A stretch of 64,000 nucleotides of DNA from Neptuniibacter halophilus (GTDB lineage: Bacteria > Pseudomonadota > Gammaproteobacteria > Pseudomonadales > Balneatricaceae), in contig NZ_AP027293.1 in assembly GCF_030295765.1 (NCBI RefSeq), forward strand, positions 1-64,000, in the 5' to 3' direction. A program made the position numbers and the translations under genes. The notes beneath the pieces were generated by a model, which worked only from the letters and a program-made list of their open reading frames with translations, made no database searches and was not told the origin of the DNA. Shown here one piece after another: positions 1 through 8,218 of this stretch (positions are counted from its first letter, which is position 1; each line of letters begins with the position of its first letter).

Positions 1-216
1 AATGCCCTTAGCTACCTCAGTGATGAGATGGCCGAGCTTAAGGAAAAACGAATTCGCATGGTGGCGGCTTTACTGCAGCCCGTTTTGGAGGAGGAGTCAC
101 CCAGCGCGTTACTGCAACTGATTGGGATGTGTGATGGCACCGACATCACGGTGACCGACATACTGCAACAACTACATAAGACGAAGTTCCCGAGCACTGA
201 GGGCGACGAGGCGTAA
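1..216 (+). CDS. C-terminal end of an unrecognised protein, cut by window edge
   Basis: The reading frame is open from base 1 to a TAA at 214-216 and gives 71 residues. The fragment is rich in Glu, Leu and Lys and looks helical; no domain or motif is recognised. An internal ATG at 28 could be a start, but nothing resembling a ribosome binding site precedes it, so a truncated longer gene is more likely. It ends a few bases before the left edge of an IS5-type remnant, so the native C-terminus may have been altered by that insertion. Function unknown. Confidence 0.35.
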   Translation, partial: NALSYLSDEMAELKEKRIRMVAALLQPVLEEESPSALLQLIGMCDGTDITVTDILQQLHKTKFPSTEGDEA

Positions 217-217
217 T

Positions 218-520
218 GGGTATATGAAAGCCAGCATCAGGGCAAAAGTAGAGCATCCGTTCAGGGTAATTAAATGCCAGTTTGGATTTACTAAAGCTCG
301 ATATCGAGGGCTGAAGAAGAATGATAGTAAATTAGCTATGCTTTTAGCTCTGGCTAATATGGTTCGGGTGGATCAGATGATGAGGGCTTAGGGTAAGTCC
401 GTCTATATGCTGTAAAAACAGCATATAAACATTCCAGAACAGGATGAAAACGTCTAAAAATAGCCGAAATCCATTCAGACAGTTCAACTACCTAAAAGAC
501 GGGACTTAATCGCAGGTTCC
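218..520 (+). mobile_element. Right-end remnant of an IS5-family element
   Basis: Only the 3' part of an IS5-type element remains. It holds the last 55 codons of a transposase (224-391) and a right terminal repeat (501-520) nearly identical to the end of the complete IS5 element at 17830-19000. It is followed by TTAG at 521-524, which fits the YTAR target of the IS5 group. The transposase residues differ at several positions from the complete copy, so this is a related but older element. The left end is missing; the junction is near 218-223. Confidence 0.75.
224..391 (+). pseudogene. IS5-family transposase, C-terminal fragment
   Basis: The 55-residue product matches the C-terminus of the IS5 transposase encoded at 17893-18858, with about eight substitutions. 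It includes the KVEHPFR stretch that carries the last catalytic Glu of the DDE triad. The first roughly 270 residues, including both catalytic Asp regions, are missing, so the fragment cannot be active. The ATG at 224 is an ordinary internal Met of the transposase rather than a real start. Confidence 0.75.
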
Positions 521-863
521 TTAGCTGCACATAGGCATCCATTGGGTTCATCGCAGCAACATCGAACTGCAGAAGCCGAGCCGAGCCATCGGCAGATGTG
601 CCATACACATCCACCGAAAATGCAAAGTCGCGGCCCGGTCGTTTGGCGTCAAAGTCAGAGCGGCCAAAAAGTCCCTTCTCGACCTCAATTAACGTCGAAT
701 GACCAATCGTTTCGGTTGCGGTTAAGCCTCGAACCAAGCCGCGCAGCTCAAATCGCCAATCCATGAGGGATGGGTCGTTAGGGCGCAGATTGTTAATTGT
801 TTCAAAGAGAGCTGTGCAGGGTGTGCGAATCCCCGAATGGACCTCTTGGAAGACGTCCTCCAT
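492..863 (-). pseudogene. Unrecognised protein with C-terminus altered by an IS5 end
   Basis: A 123-residue leftward frame starting at an ATG with ACAGGA upstream. It lies 9 bp after the stop of the preceding leftward frame, so the two were probably one operon. The last roughly ten codons (492-520) lie inside the terminal repeat of the neighbouring IS5 remnant, so the native C-terminus has been lost. No family is recognised; the segment has mixed alpha/beta character. A role linked to the adjacent SRPBCC-like remnant is only a guess from position. Confidence 0.4.
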
Positions 864-872
864 ATCCTGTCG

Positions 873-1377
873 TTAGCCTTTAATCGCAGCGAGAAAACTG
901 TTTTTAAACTCTGCCCGCATATCTGTTCGGCCATAGGTGCGGTATCGAACAGAAACGCGTGTCTGTGTGTTAGAAATTCTCTCTAAGTCCATCGTATAGT
1001 CTGAAAACCAAAGCATCCGTTGCATCGGTCCGCCGTACATCGCCGAATTTGAGTAGAACTTGCCCGGTATGCCATCCCAGCGAGAGCTAGTGCATGCCCG
1101 TATGAGCGCCCCCTTGGTCGTCAGCATCTGTGAACTTCAAAAAACGTTTGGCCTTGAAATAAGCTATATCGACATCTACCGGCACGGTGATACTGAAATC
1201 TGTGTATTCCGTTATCGAGGCACCAGGCAGCGTAACTTCTTTGCACCAACGTTCATCTAAGTGATGACGAGTTTGATCGAACCGATTTTTTGGTGTTCTG
1301 CAGTCGGGAGACGGTGCGCTGCTGATGAGTGGTCCTTTGCGAGAGGTGGTTTGATGGCTTCCCGCAATACGAGTCAT
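873..1377 (-). pseudogene. Frameshifted gene, possibly SRPBCC/polyketide-cyclase-like
   Basis: Two overlapping leftward frames, 1087-1377 and 873-1127, look like parts of one gene broken by a frameshift near 1087-1127. The first ends in a region with alternating beta-type residues and a hydrophilic linker; the second continues with a pattern of strands ending at a TAA. The combined product resembles small SRPBCC (START-like) proteins in general composition, but no diagnostic motif is visible and the first 40 residues look non-coding. It lies downstream of the TetR gene and is transcribed in the same direction. Confidence 0.3.
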
Positions 1378-1429
1378 ATCAAATTTAAAAAACTGAGCTT
1401 CAATATTGAAGGTTTTAATTCACCAATTA

Positions 1430-2074
1430 TTACATGCTTTTTTCTTTAACTTTCAAGATGCTATGCACTAATTTAACCAGTTCTGAGTTGAGGTTTGAAA
1501 GTGGCTTCTGCCCAATAATTAAATCGTCAATCGCTCCAATCATTCCGCGATAGATAAAGTTTGCAGTGACATATGGCGACGTCACAAACCAAACACCTGA
1601 ATCGTGTCCCCGCTCAAGCAGGCAACGAAAATTCTCCATGAACTGCAAATGAGAAAGGGTCCAGCGCGACTCAGGAAAATTCCGAAATATGACGTCGTGG
1701 AGAGCGCCAATCTCTAGATAGGCGTCGCAGCAGACCTTGACCCAAGTATCCAATCGTCCAACGAAATCGTCTTCGGGGACGCTCGAAAATGCCACATTTA
1801 CTTTTGTCTGATAATCCTCCATTGTCTGTTCTCGCAAAACATTCAGCAGGAGTAATTTCGATTCGTAATGATGATAAAACGTCCCCTTTGCGGTTCCTGC
1901 TCGCTCCACAATATCGTCAACACTCGTTCCGTCGAATCCTTTTTTAACAAAGAGAAACGCCGCTGCATCGAGCATCTTTTTAGCGCTTTTCAGCCCGCGC
2001 TTTTGAGGCTTTCTAACTGAGCTACCAGATTCGGTAGCGGTTACAGATTGGTTCAATGTCATAACTAAGGGCAC
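1430..2074 (-). CDS. TetR/AcrR-family transcriptional regulator
   Basis: A 214-residue protein with a classic TetR N-terminal DNA-binding domain at about residues 28-75: a helix, then a helix-turn-helix ending in the GTFYHHYESK stretch that is the hallmark of the family. The remainder is an all-helical ligand-binding domain of normal length. The frame opens with GTG at 2074, preceded by AAGAGAA; an ATG at 2062 preceded by GGGTG is a plausible alternative. The gene faces away from the alpha/beta hydrolase and short-chain dehydrogenase genes, separated by about 490 bp, so it may control them. Its ligand is unknown. Confidence 0.88.
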   Translation of the reverse strand: MPLVMTLNQSVTATESGSSVRKPQKRGLKSAKKMLDAAAFLFVKKGFDGTSVDDIVERAGTAKGTFYHHYESKLLLLNVLREQTMEDYQTKVNVAFSSVPEDDFVGRLDTWVKVCCDAYLEIGALHDVIFRNFPESRWTLSHLQFMENFRCLLERGHDSGVWFVTSPYVTANFIYRGMIGAIDDLIIGQKPLSNLNSELVKLVHSILKVKEKSM

Positions 2075-2568
2075 CCAATTCTCTTGCGATTGCCACGTCG
2101 GCGTTTGAGGGGGCTAAAACCTCTGCTAGCCCACCAATTCAGCTTTGCGGCCTTACCACTTTCCTCGGCGCATCGCGACGTTTGCATTCTAACTGAATCA
2201 CTTTGTTGGTTTTCTCGAAAAGAGTATTGGCAAAACCGACTTGGAGTCTATATTATCCTAAAACCGCCCGCAAGTCTATTTTATGTCGAATGTTCAGTCA
2301 TCTCGTTTGTTCGACGTTGGAATGTTACTGCAAATCAGGTGGCCAACCTGAAACACGCTGGGAACGTAAGCTTGAGCCATAAAGGTGCCGAATTTATGAA
2401 TCATCAGATGCAGATCATGCCATCTACGTACCGCAAATCGCGTTTGTCGCGTTTTACTGAGCATTAGGTGGAGGTTGGCAGCGCCTGAATTTCCGTTCCA
2501 CGCATGGCTGGCTCCTTGCTGAACCACAAAGAATCATCATTTTTTAGTATCAAAGTAGAGATCAAACA
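2075..2568. other. 494-bp intergenic region between tetR-like gene and hydrolase
   Basis: This divergent gap must hold the promoters of the TetR gene and of the hydrolase gene. A 127-codon rightward frame at 2084-2467 has no ribosome binding site and an unnatural composition, so I do not call it a gene. No strong palindrome or repeat was seen. Confidence 0.5.
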
Positions 2569-3516
2569 ATGGAAAAATTACCAGCAAATTCTGAATATAT
2601 TTCCACACTCTCAGGTTTTGGATCTGTTTCAAACGTTCCGAAACTACCGGAGGGTTTCGCTGACACGTTCAAAAGCTACCGCGTTGATACTGGCAACGTA
2701 GGTCTTCATGTCGTTATGGGAGGCGCAGGCGAGCCATTGCTGCTGCACTGCGGTTGGCCGCAGAGCTGGTATGCCTGGCGATACTTGATGCTGCCTCTAA
2801 GCCAGCATTTCACGGTGATAGCAGTAGACCCAAGAGGGTTGGGTATTTCGGATAAACCCGCCGACGGTTATGACGTTGACTCATTGGCCCACGACATGTT
2901 CGATTTGATGAGTAAGCTGGGTCACGAAAAGTTTTCGATGGTAGGCCATGACATCGGTGTGATGGTCGGCTACGCGATGGCCATGATAAGCCCTAAACGT
3001 ATTACCCGATTGGCTATCGGCGAGGGCACGATACCGGGCGCTTCTCCTTCTCCTGAAATGGTTCCAGAAGATCGTCGTATGAGCGATTTTCTGTGGCATT
3101 TTGCATTTAACCGCGCGCTCGATGTGAATGAACGTCTTGTTGAGGGCCGTGAGGATATCTATTTCAATTATCAATTTGCCTCAAAATCGGGAACTCCAGA
3201 TGGTGTACCCAAATACGCCCGTGACTTTTACATTGAATTATTGCGCCGCGTTCCCGGAACCTTGACATCAAGCTTCAACTATTACAGAGCGGTGGATGAC
3301 ACCATTCCGCAAGTGCGAAATCACCTCGGAAAAAAAATAACACTTCCCGTGTTTACCTTTTCGGGTGCGCTGGCATGTGGGCCGATGGTGCAATATGAAT
3401 GGGAAAACTTGGCGGAAAATGTAACTTCATTGATTATTGACGATAGTGGCCACTTCCCTGCAGAAGAACAACCGGATGTACTTTTAAATGCATTAATCAA
3501 TTTTCTATCACCCTAA
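2569..3516 (+). CDS. Alpha/beta-fold hydrolase, epoxide hydrolase-like
   Basis: A 315-residue protein with the alpha/beta-hydrolase core. The oxyanion-hole motif HCGWPQSW is at 60-67, the nucleophile elbow VGHDIG at 125-130 makes Asp128 the nucleophile, and the catalytic His is at about 295 (DSGHFPAEEQP). An Asp nucleophile with an HGxP-type motif is typical of epoxide hydrolases and related dehalogenases rather than Ser esterases. It is followed 109 bp later by a short-chain dehydrogenase in the same direction, which suggests a small catabolic or detoxification operon under the divergent TetR regulator. The substrate cannot be read from sequence. Confidence 0.85.
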   Translation: MEKLPANSEYISTLSGFGSVSNVPKLPEGFADTFKSYRVDTGNVGLHVVMGGAGEPLLLHCGWPQSWYAWRYLMLPLSQHFTVIAVDPRGLGISDKPADGYDVDSLAHDMFDLMSKLGHEKFSMVGHDIGVMVGYAMAMISPKRITRLAIGEGTIPGASPSPEMVPEDRRMSDFLWHFAFNRALDVNERLVEGREDIYFNYQFASKSGTPDGVPKYARDFYIELLRRVPGTLTSSFNYYRAVDDTIPQVRNHLGKKITLPVFTFSGALACGPMVQYEWENLAENVTSLIIDDSGHFPAEEQPDVLLNALINFLSP

Positions 3517-3625
3517 ATAATAGACAAAAGCAATCTATTTTTTAGCCCTAAAACAGACAATTATTTCACAGTCAGCAACGAGTATTAATTGGGCGATTTT
3601 GACTCGAAAAGAATGAGGAATCATC

Positions 3626-4387
3626 ATGACAAACTTAAAAGACAAAGTCCTAATCGTAACGGGTGGAGCAAGCGGAATTGGTAAGGCGGCCGCCACCTTT
3701 TTTTCCCAGTGTGGTGCGACTGTTGTTATCGCTGACTTCAACGATCAAGGCTCATTAGTCGCTGAAGAGATCACTGCCAATGGCGGGAAATGTTTATTCG
3801 TAAAAACCAACGTAGTCAAAGAATCCGAAGTCGAAAACCTAGTGGCTAAAACGATAGAAGCATTTGGTCGTTTAGATGGGGCTTTTAATGCAGGTGTAGA
3901 ACAGGCGATAAAGCCCTTGCACGAAATCGAGGAAACACAATGGGACAAGGTCATAAATATCGATCTGAAAGGTGTCTTTTTATGCATTAAGCATCAAGTG
4001 AAAGCGATGCTTAATGCCGGACACGGAGGCGCTATTGTAAATACTTCTTCAACAGTTGGAATTGGCGCTGTGCCATTTGCCGCTGAGTATATCGCAGCAA
4101 AAGCGGGAGTGATTGGGTTAACCCGTGCAGCCGCTGTTGACTATGCGCAACATGGCATAAGAGTAAATACCGTCGCACCAGGAATGACTCAAACGGCTAT
4201 GATTGATCGAATGCCTAAGGATCCAGAACTCATGAAAATATTTGGCGCGATCCAAGCGGCAGTCCCTATGCAGCGCATGGGGCAACCACAAGAAATCGTC
4301 GAAGCCGTCGGCTGGCTATTGTCTGATGCTGCTAGTTTCATTACCGGTGCTGTACTACCGGTTGATGGCGGTCATACAGCAGTTTAG
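3626..4387 (+). CDS. Short-chain dehydrogenase/reductase (SDR), glucose-dehydrogenase type
   Basis: A 253-residue classical SDR. The cofactor motif TGGASGIG lies at 12-19, an N-A-G motif at 88-90, catalytic Ser at 141-142, and the YxxxK pair at Tyr155/Lys159. The C-terminal GAVLPVDGG motif is also typical. An Asp at the end of beta-strand 2 suggests NAD(H) preference. It is preceded by GAGGAATC near the ATG and follows the epoxide-hydrolase-like gene, so the pair may process an epoxide or diol. The exact substrate is unknown. Confidence 0.9.
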   Translation: MTNLKDKVLIVTGGASGIGKAAATFFSQCGATVVIADFNDQGSLVAEEITANGGKCLFVKTNVVKESEVENLVAKTIEAFGRLDGAFNAGVEQAIKPLHEIEETQWDKVINIDLKGVFLCIKHQVKAMLNAGHGGAIVNTSSTVGIGAVPFAAEYIAAKAGVIGLTRAAAVDYAQHGIRVNTVAPGMTQTAMIDRMPKDPELMKIFGAIQAAVPMQRMGQPQEIVEAVGWLLSDAASFITGAVLPVDGGHTAV

Positions 4388-4401
4388 GCGTCGTCAGACT
4401 G

Positions 4402-4438
4402 TTTACAGTGTAAATATCGGTTGATTTACACCTATAAT
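4402..4438. promoter_or_regulatory. Palindromic operator region upstream of zinc-finger/qorB genes
   Basis: TTTACAGTGTAAA (4402-4414) is a perfect palindrome around a central G. Its right half also pairs with a third half-site, giving GTGTAAAT (4408-4415) and ATTTACAC (4424-4431) around an 8-bp spacer. The site directly abuts TATAAT (4433-4438), a consensus -10 box pointing toward the zinc-finger gene at 4573. The arrangement fits a repressor site. A very similar palindrome lies at 9097-9111 upstream of nadC. Confidence 0.55.
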
Positions 4439-4572
4439 CTGCTGTGAAGCCAAGACTATTTCGCAAAGTTTATACCTTGGCTTTCAGATAGATCAATACT
4501 CAACTATTTGAAATTAAATAGGTTTCTTTGGCTTGGCGTTACTGCAACTCATTTTGCGTTTTAGGAGGATTT

Positions 4573-4722
4573 ATGATCTGGTATTGTCACGTCTGTGGTA
4601 CATGTAACGCAGCAAGCCGTATGAGGTGCCAGCATTGCAATACGCAAGCACCTAAACACAAGTCAATATTGATGAGGACAATTTATGATCATGATTACAG
4701 GCGCGTCAGGCCAGCTTGGTAG
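4573..4722 (+). CDS. Small RanBP2-type zinc-finger protein
   Basis: A 49-residue protein whose ATG is preceded by a strong ribosome binding site (TTAGGAGGAT). Near its N-terminus it shows W-x-C-x2-C-x3-N-x6-C-x2-C, which matches the RanBP2-type zinc-finger consensus exactly, with four Cys to bind one zinc ion. The rest is a basic tail. The gene overlaps the start of the qorB-like gene (ATG at 4685) by 38 bp, so the two are probably translated from one mRNA. In eukaryotes such fingers bind RNA or ubiquitin; its role here is unknown. An alternative is a degenerate rubredoxin-like remnant. Confidence 0.6.
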   Translation: MIWYCHVCGTCNAASRMRCQHCNTQAPKHKSILMRTIYDHDYRRVRPAW

Positions 4723-5539
4723 CCTTGTTATTAATAAACTGATAGCCAATGGAGCTAAACCTGACATGATTGTCGCCATAGTCAGGAACCTAGCTACCTC
4801 GTCGCATTTATCAGAGCTGGGTGTCAATGTGCGCGTAGCGGATTACAACGAACCGGAATCCCTTGAAAATGCTCTAGGCGGTGTGACCAGGGTATTATTG
4901 GTATCATCCAGTGAAGTTGGTCAACGTACTGAGCAGCATAAAAATGTCATCAATGCTGCCAAGAAGGCAAATGTTGAACTGTTGGCCTACACAAGTATTT
5001 TACACGCAGATACTTCGCCGCTCTCGCTAGCCAAAGAACATAGGGAAACGGAAACTGCCTTGGCCGAATCAGGCATTCCGTATGTTTTACTCCGCAATGG
5101 GTGGTACTCAGAAAACTACACGATTTCAGCGGCATCTTCAATCGAGCATGGCGTGGTGCTGGGATGTGCTAAGAACGGTAAGCTATCGACCGCATCGCGG
5201 GCAGACTATGCCGAGGCGGCCGCCCGCATCATCAATGCCGAAAACCAAGCCGGCAAAGTCTATGAGCTGGCGGGTGACGAGTCGTTTACTTTGGAGGAGT
5301 ACGCTCGGTATCTCTCAGAGGCCAGTGGTGCGCAGGTGACTTACAACGATTTGTCTGAATCCGAATTTTCCGAAGCACTCACCGTGTTGGGGTTGCCAAG
5401 CAGTCTCGCTAAAGTCCTTGCAGACTCCGATGTTGGCGCATCTCAAAACGGTTTATTTGATGATAGCAAAACCTTATCCTCGCTGATTGGCCGTCCCACC
5501 GAAACGATTCAAGAGAATATTCTCAAATCCTTGAGCTAA
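4685..5539 (+). CDS. qorB: QorB/YtfG-like NAD(P)H:quinone oxidoreductase (NmrA family)
   Basis: A 284-residue atypical SDR of the NmrA type. The N-terminal nucleotide motif TGASGQLG lies at 5-12, and the length and pattern match E. coli YtfG/QorB (286 aa), an NADPH-dependent quinone reductase. The ATG at 4685 is preceded by GATGAGGA and lies inside the end of the zinc-finger gene, indicating translational coupling. Quinone reductases often protect cells during aromatic catabolism, which suits the surrounding genes. The palindromic region at 4402-4438 is the likely control point. The gene lies outside the IS256-bounded catabolic unit. Confidence 0.85.
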   Translation: MIMITGASGQLGSLVINKLIANGAKPDMIVAIVRNLATSSHLSELGVNVRVADYNEPESLENALGGVTRVLLVSSSEVGQRTEQHKNVINAAKKANVELLAYTSILHADTSPLSLAKEHRETETALAESGIPYVLLRNGWYSENYTISAASSIEHGVVLGCAKNGKLSTASRADYAEAAARIINAENQAGKVYELAGDESFTLEEYARYLSEASGAQVTYNDLSESEFSEALTVLGLPSSLAKVLADSDVGASQNGLFDDSKTLSSLIGRPTETIQENILKSLS

Positions 5540-5605
5540 CTGTGTTGTTTTTATTACTACACTAATGTGTTTTGACGTGTTCTTTTTTTGACACACATGA
5601 ACTAG

Positions 5606-6253
5606 GGAACTTACGATTAAGTCCCGTTTTTTAGCTCATTTCCCCGGTAATCCCCCCGATCAAGTTGTATTTGCGGCGTAAGCGCGCGATTACTGGTTAT
5701 TTCTTACCGCCTGCATGCCGATTTCCCAGCATGCAGACGGATTTATCCTACGCCCGCTGCATCTGATCCACACGTACGATGTTCGCTAAGGCGAACAGCA
5801 TTGCTAGCTTGCCATCGTTCTTCATCAATCCGCGATAGCGGGCCTTGGTAAAACCGAACTGACATTTGATAATTCGGAACGGATGCTCAACCTTGGCTCG
5901 AACACTGGCTTTTAGATATTCAGTTTTCAGTCGAACCTTGTTGATTCGCGGACGCTTCTTCAGCTCTTTGACCTTGCTGGGTATTTCTGCAACGTGCCAG
6001 TCAGCCTCCACACTTTCAAGTTCTTCACGACTCTCTGCGCCACGGTAACCACTGTCGGCGAAAATAAAGTCTTCTTTGCCATGCAGAAGGTGTCTAGCTT
6101 GGTTGAGATCATGTTCATTAGCGGCGGTAGTTGTGAAGCTATGCGTCAGCCCAGTTCTGGCATCAACACCGATATGGGCTTTCATTCCGAAGTGCCATTG
6201 ATTGCCTTTCTTGGTCTGATGCATCTCAGGATCACGCTCACCTGCTTTGTTCT
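5606..6253 (-). mobile_element. IS5-family element truncated by IS256 insertion
   Basis: This is the right half of the same IS5 element that is complete at 17830-19000, here inverted. The terminal repeat starts at 5606 after CTAG (5602-5605), a YTAR target. The sequence runs into the 3' half of the transposase gene and stops abruptly at 6253, where the IS256 element begins. The other half of the IS5 is not found at the far side of either IS256 copy, so a rearrangement or deletion followed the insertion. Confidence 0.9.
5748..6253 (-). pseudogene. IS5-family transposase, C-terminal half
   Basis: The leftward frame encodes the last part of the IS5 transposase (from the [12 protein letters not shown] region to the stop) and is identical in residues to the complete copy at 17893-18858. 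The N-terminal half has been removed at the IS256 junction. The frame happens to continue into IS256 sequence up to about 6320, but that extension is an accident. The fragment retains the second Asp (FADSGY) but lacks the first catalytic Asp, so it is inactive. Confidence 0.85.
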
Positions 6254-7560
6254 GAGAGTGTAAAAAAATCTGTGTAAGTGGCATTCTTACCACCGTGTTG
6301 AAAGGACAGCAGAATGCCAATATCAGACGAGCTTATTGCTCAACTTCTTGAGGGCTGCTCAAGCCCTGATGACATCCTCGGCGAGGATGGTCTTCTTAAA
6401 CAACTGACCAAAAAGGTTGCGGAACGCGTCCTGGACGTCGAGATGAATGAGCATCTCGGTTATGCCAAAAATGAGCCTTCAGGCAAAAACTCGGGTAATT
6501 CACGCAACGGTAAAAGCCGTAAGTCGGTTCGCAGCATCCACGGTGATATAGAGCTGGAAGTGCCTCGTGATCGTAACGGTACGTTCGAGCCGATGTTGGT
6601 TCGTAAAGGTGAGAAACAACTCAACGGTTTCGATGATCGTATTATCTCCTTCTACGCTCGCGGCATGACGACTCGAGATATTCAAGCACATTTCCAGGAC
6701 ACCTATGGTGTTGAGGTTTCTCCAACCTTTATCTCTCAGGTTACCAATGCCGTGATGGATGAGGTTACTGCCTGGCAAAGCCGCCCGCTGGATAGTATTT
6801 ATCCGATTGTCTATCTGGATGCCCTGGTAGTGCGCAGCCGCGATAGCGGCGCAGTACAAAACAAACACGTTTATCTGGCGCTGGGTATCAACCTTGATGG
6901 CGAAAAGGAGCTGCTGGGTTTATGGATGGCGCAGACTGAGGGTGCTAAATTCTGGCTATCTGTAGTGACCGAACTGAAGAATCGAGGCTTACAGGACATC
7001 CTGATCGCCTGCGTTGATGGTCTGAAAGGCTTTCCTGAAGCAATAGAAGCTGTCTATCCTCAGACTCAGATCCAGCTTTGCATCGTTCATCAGGTGCGCC
7101 ACTCGCTGCGCTATGTGAGCTGGAAACAGCGGAAGGAGGTTGCTGCTGATCTGCGTAATATTTATGCCGCATCTACGCTTGATGCAGCTGAGAGGGCCTT
7201 GGATGAGTTTGCGGTGAAGTGGGGCGATGAACACCCAACCATCAGCCGATCCTGGCGAGCAAACTGGGAACGCCTGAGCGTATTCTTTGACTACCCACCG
7301 CAGATCCGCAAGGTCATCTACACAACCAATGCCATCGAGTCAGTGAATGCGTCTCTGAGAAAGGTAACCAAAACTCGGCGATCATTCCCGAATGATAAGT
7401 CAGTGATGAAAATTCTGTATCTGGCCTTGCACCAAATCGCTAAGAAGTGGACTATGCCAATACGGGATTGGAAACAGGCGATGAGCCAATTTATGATCCT
7501 GTTCAGTGACAGAATATCACTGTGATAAACCGTCACTTACACAGAAGAATTTACAGTCTC
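6254..7560 (+). mobile_element. IS256-family insertion sequence, left copy
   Basis: A 1307-bp element with imperfect terminal repeats: GAGAGTGTAAAAAAATCTG inward from the left and GAGACTGTAAATTCTTCTG inward from the right. It appears identical to the second copy at 24448-25754 and lies in the same orientation. Its left flank is IS5 sequence (TTTGTTCT); its right flank is TTGCTTTC, and these do not match, so it is not a simple insertion with an 8-bp duplication. Confidence 0.92.
6314..7525 (+). CDS. IS256-family transposase
   Basis: A 403-residue transposase of the MULE/IS256 type, typical length for the family. It shows the N-terminal region with [11 protein letters not shown], the first catalytic Asp in VYLDALVV, the second in the [13 protein letters not shown] region, and the conserved C-terminal [10 protein letters not shown] stretch with the catalytic Glu. 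The ATG is preceded by AAAGGACAGC. It is intact and identical to the other copy, so it is probably active. It catalyses cut-and-paste or circle-forming transposition of the element and could mobilise the catabolic unit. Confidence 0.95.
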   Translation: MPISDELIAQLLEGCSSPDDILGEDGLLKQLTKKVAERVLDVEMNEHLGYAKNEPSGKNSGNSRNGKSRKSVRSIHGDIELEVPRDRNGTFEPMLVRKGEKQLNGFDDRIISFYARGMTTRDIQAHFQDTYGVEVSPTFISQVTNAVMDEVTAWQSRPLDSIYPIVYLDALVVRSRDSGAVQNKHVYLALGINLDGEKELLGLWMAQTEGAKFWLSVVTELKNRGLQDILIACVDGLKGFPEAIEAVYPQTQIQLCIVHQVRHSLRYVSWKQRKEVAADLRNIYAASTLDAAERALDEFAVKWGDEHPTISRSWRANWERLSVFFDYPPQIRKVIYTTNAIESVNASLRKVTKTRRSFPNDKSVMKILYLALHQIAKKWTMPIRDWKQAMSQFMILFSDRISL

Positions 7561-7612
7561 TTGCTTTCTGCTAACGCTACCGGCTATTTGTTGCCTTAGC
7601 AGTCATCAAAAG

Positions 7613-8152
7613 TTAGGTATTGTCTTTCACAAGATTAGAATGCATGTTCAATAAATATTTGCGAACGATTGCAATTTCCTCAGGGCTCATGCCGCTTTGA
7701 GCCACGTCATTGACCTCTTTTGCTAGAGGTTCAAGGGTGTCTTTAAGACTCTTTCCATATTCAGTTAAATAAACTACCTGTCGTGGCTTTCCTTCAATGA
7801 TAGGGCGGAGTTCAACGAGGCCAGCCGTTAACATGCGTTTAATAACGGAGTTCGTTGTGGGTCCAGTAAGCCCAACTCGTTCACTTAAGGTTTTTTGGGA
7901 GATTCCTTCCTCGTTCCACAGCTCACGTAAATAGGCCCAAAATCCATGGTTTACGCCGTAGGGCAGTATCCGCCGTTCCAATGAATTAAAGTACTGCTTA
8001 GAGAGCCCTCGAACGATGTGTGCCATCCTCTCGTATTCTAGCTCTGGAGTAGTATTTAATTTCTCTACAGACATTTTTTTCCTGAGATATTCATAATATC
8101 GAACCTGTAAACTTGGTTTCGACGGATCGAGGTTTGCTGGTGCTTTAAGCAT
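7613..8152 (-). CDS. MarR-family transcriptional regulator
   Basis: A 179-residue protein with a winged helix-turn-helix in its middle (about 75-140): the recognition helix region LTGPTTNSVIKRMLTAGLV followed by a wing with RQVVYLTEYGK, as in MarR proteins. An N-terminal extension of about 40 residues precedes the dimerisation helices. It is the only regulator in the IS256-bounded unit, so it is the best candidate to bind the TTAG-N4-CTAA sites in the catabolic promoters; this is inference. Its own promoter carries a different long inverted repeat (8163-8202), perhaps for autoregulation. Confidence 0.88.
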   Translation of the reverse strand: MLKAPANLDPSKPSLQVRYYEYLRKKMSVEKLNTTPELEYERMAHIVRGLSKQYFNSLERRILPYGVNHGFWAYLRELWNEEGISQKTLSERVGLTGPTTNSVIKRMLTAGLVELRPIIEGKPRQVVYLTEYGKSLKDTLEPLAKEVNDVAQSGMSPEEIAIVRKYLLNMHSNLVKDNT

Positions 8153-8162
8153 CAGGGTTAAT

Positions 8163-8202
8163 CAGATCGTGTTGGTATAATAAAGTTAACTAACACGATC
8201 TG
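8163..8202 (-). promoter_or_regulatory. Long inverted repeat over the marR promoter
   Basis: CAGATCGTGTT (8163-8173) and AACACGATCTG (8192-8202) form a perfect 11-bp inverted repeat with an 18-bp spacer. On the minus strand a -35-like TGACAG and a -10-like TATTAT, 17 bp apart, lie over it and point into the MarR gene. It is most likely an operator; it could also be a transcription stop for nadC, but there is no T-run. Confidence 0.55.
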
Positions 8203-8218
8203 TCATCTTAGGCCCTTA

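Noticed and set aside
2084..2467. A 127-codon frame between the TetR and hydrolase genes.
   Set aside because: No ribosome binding site, unusual composition, and no recognisable similarity; it lies in a divergent promoter gap.
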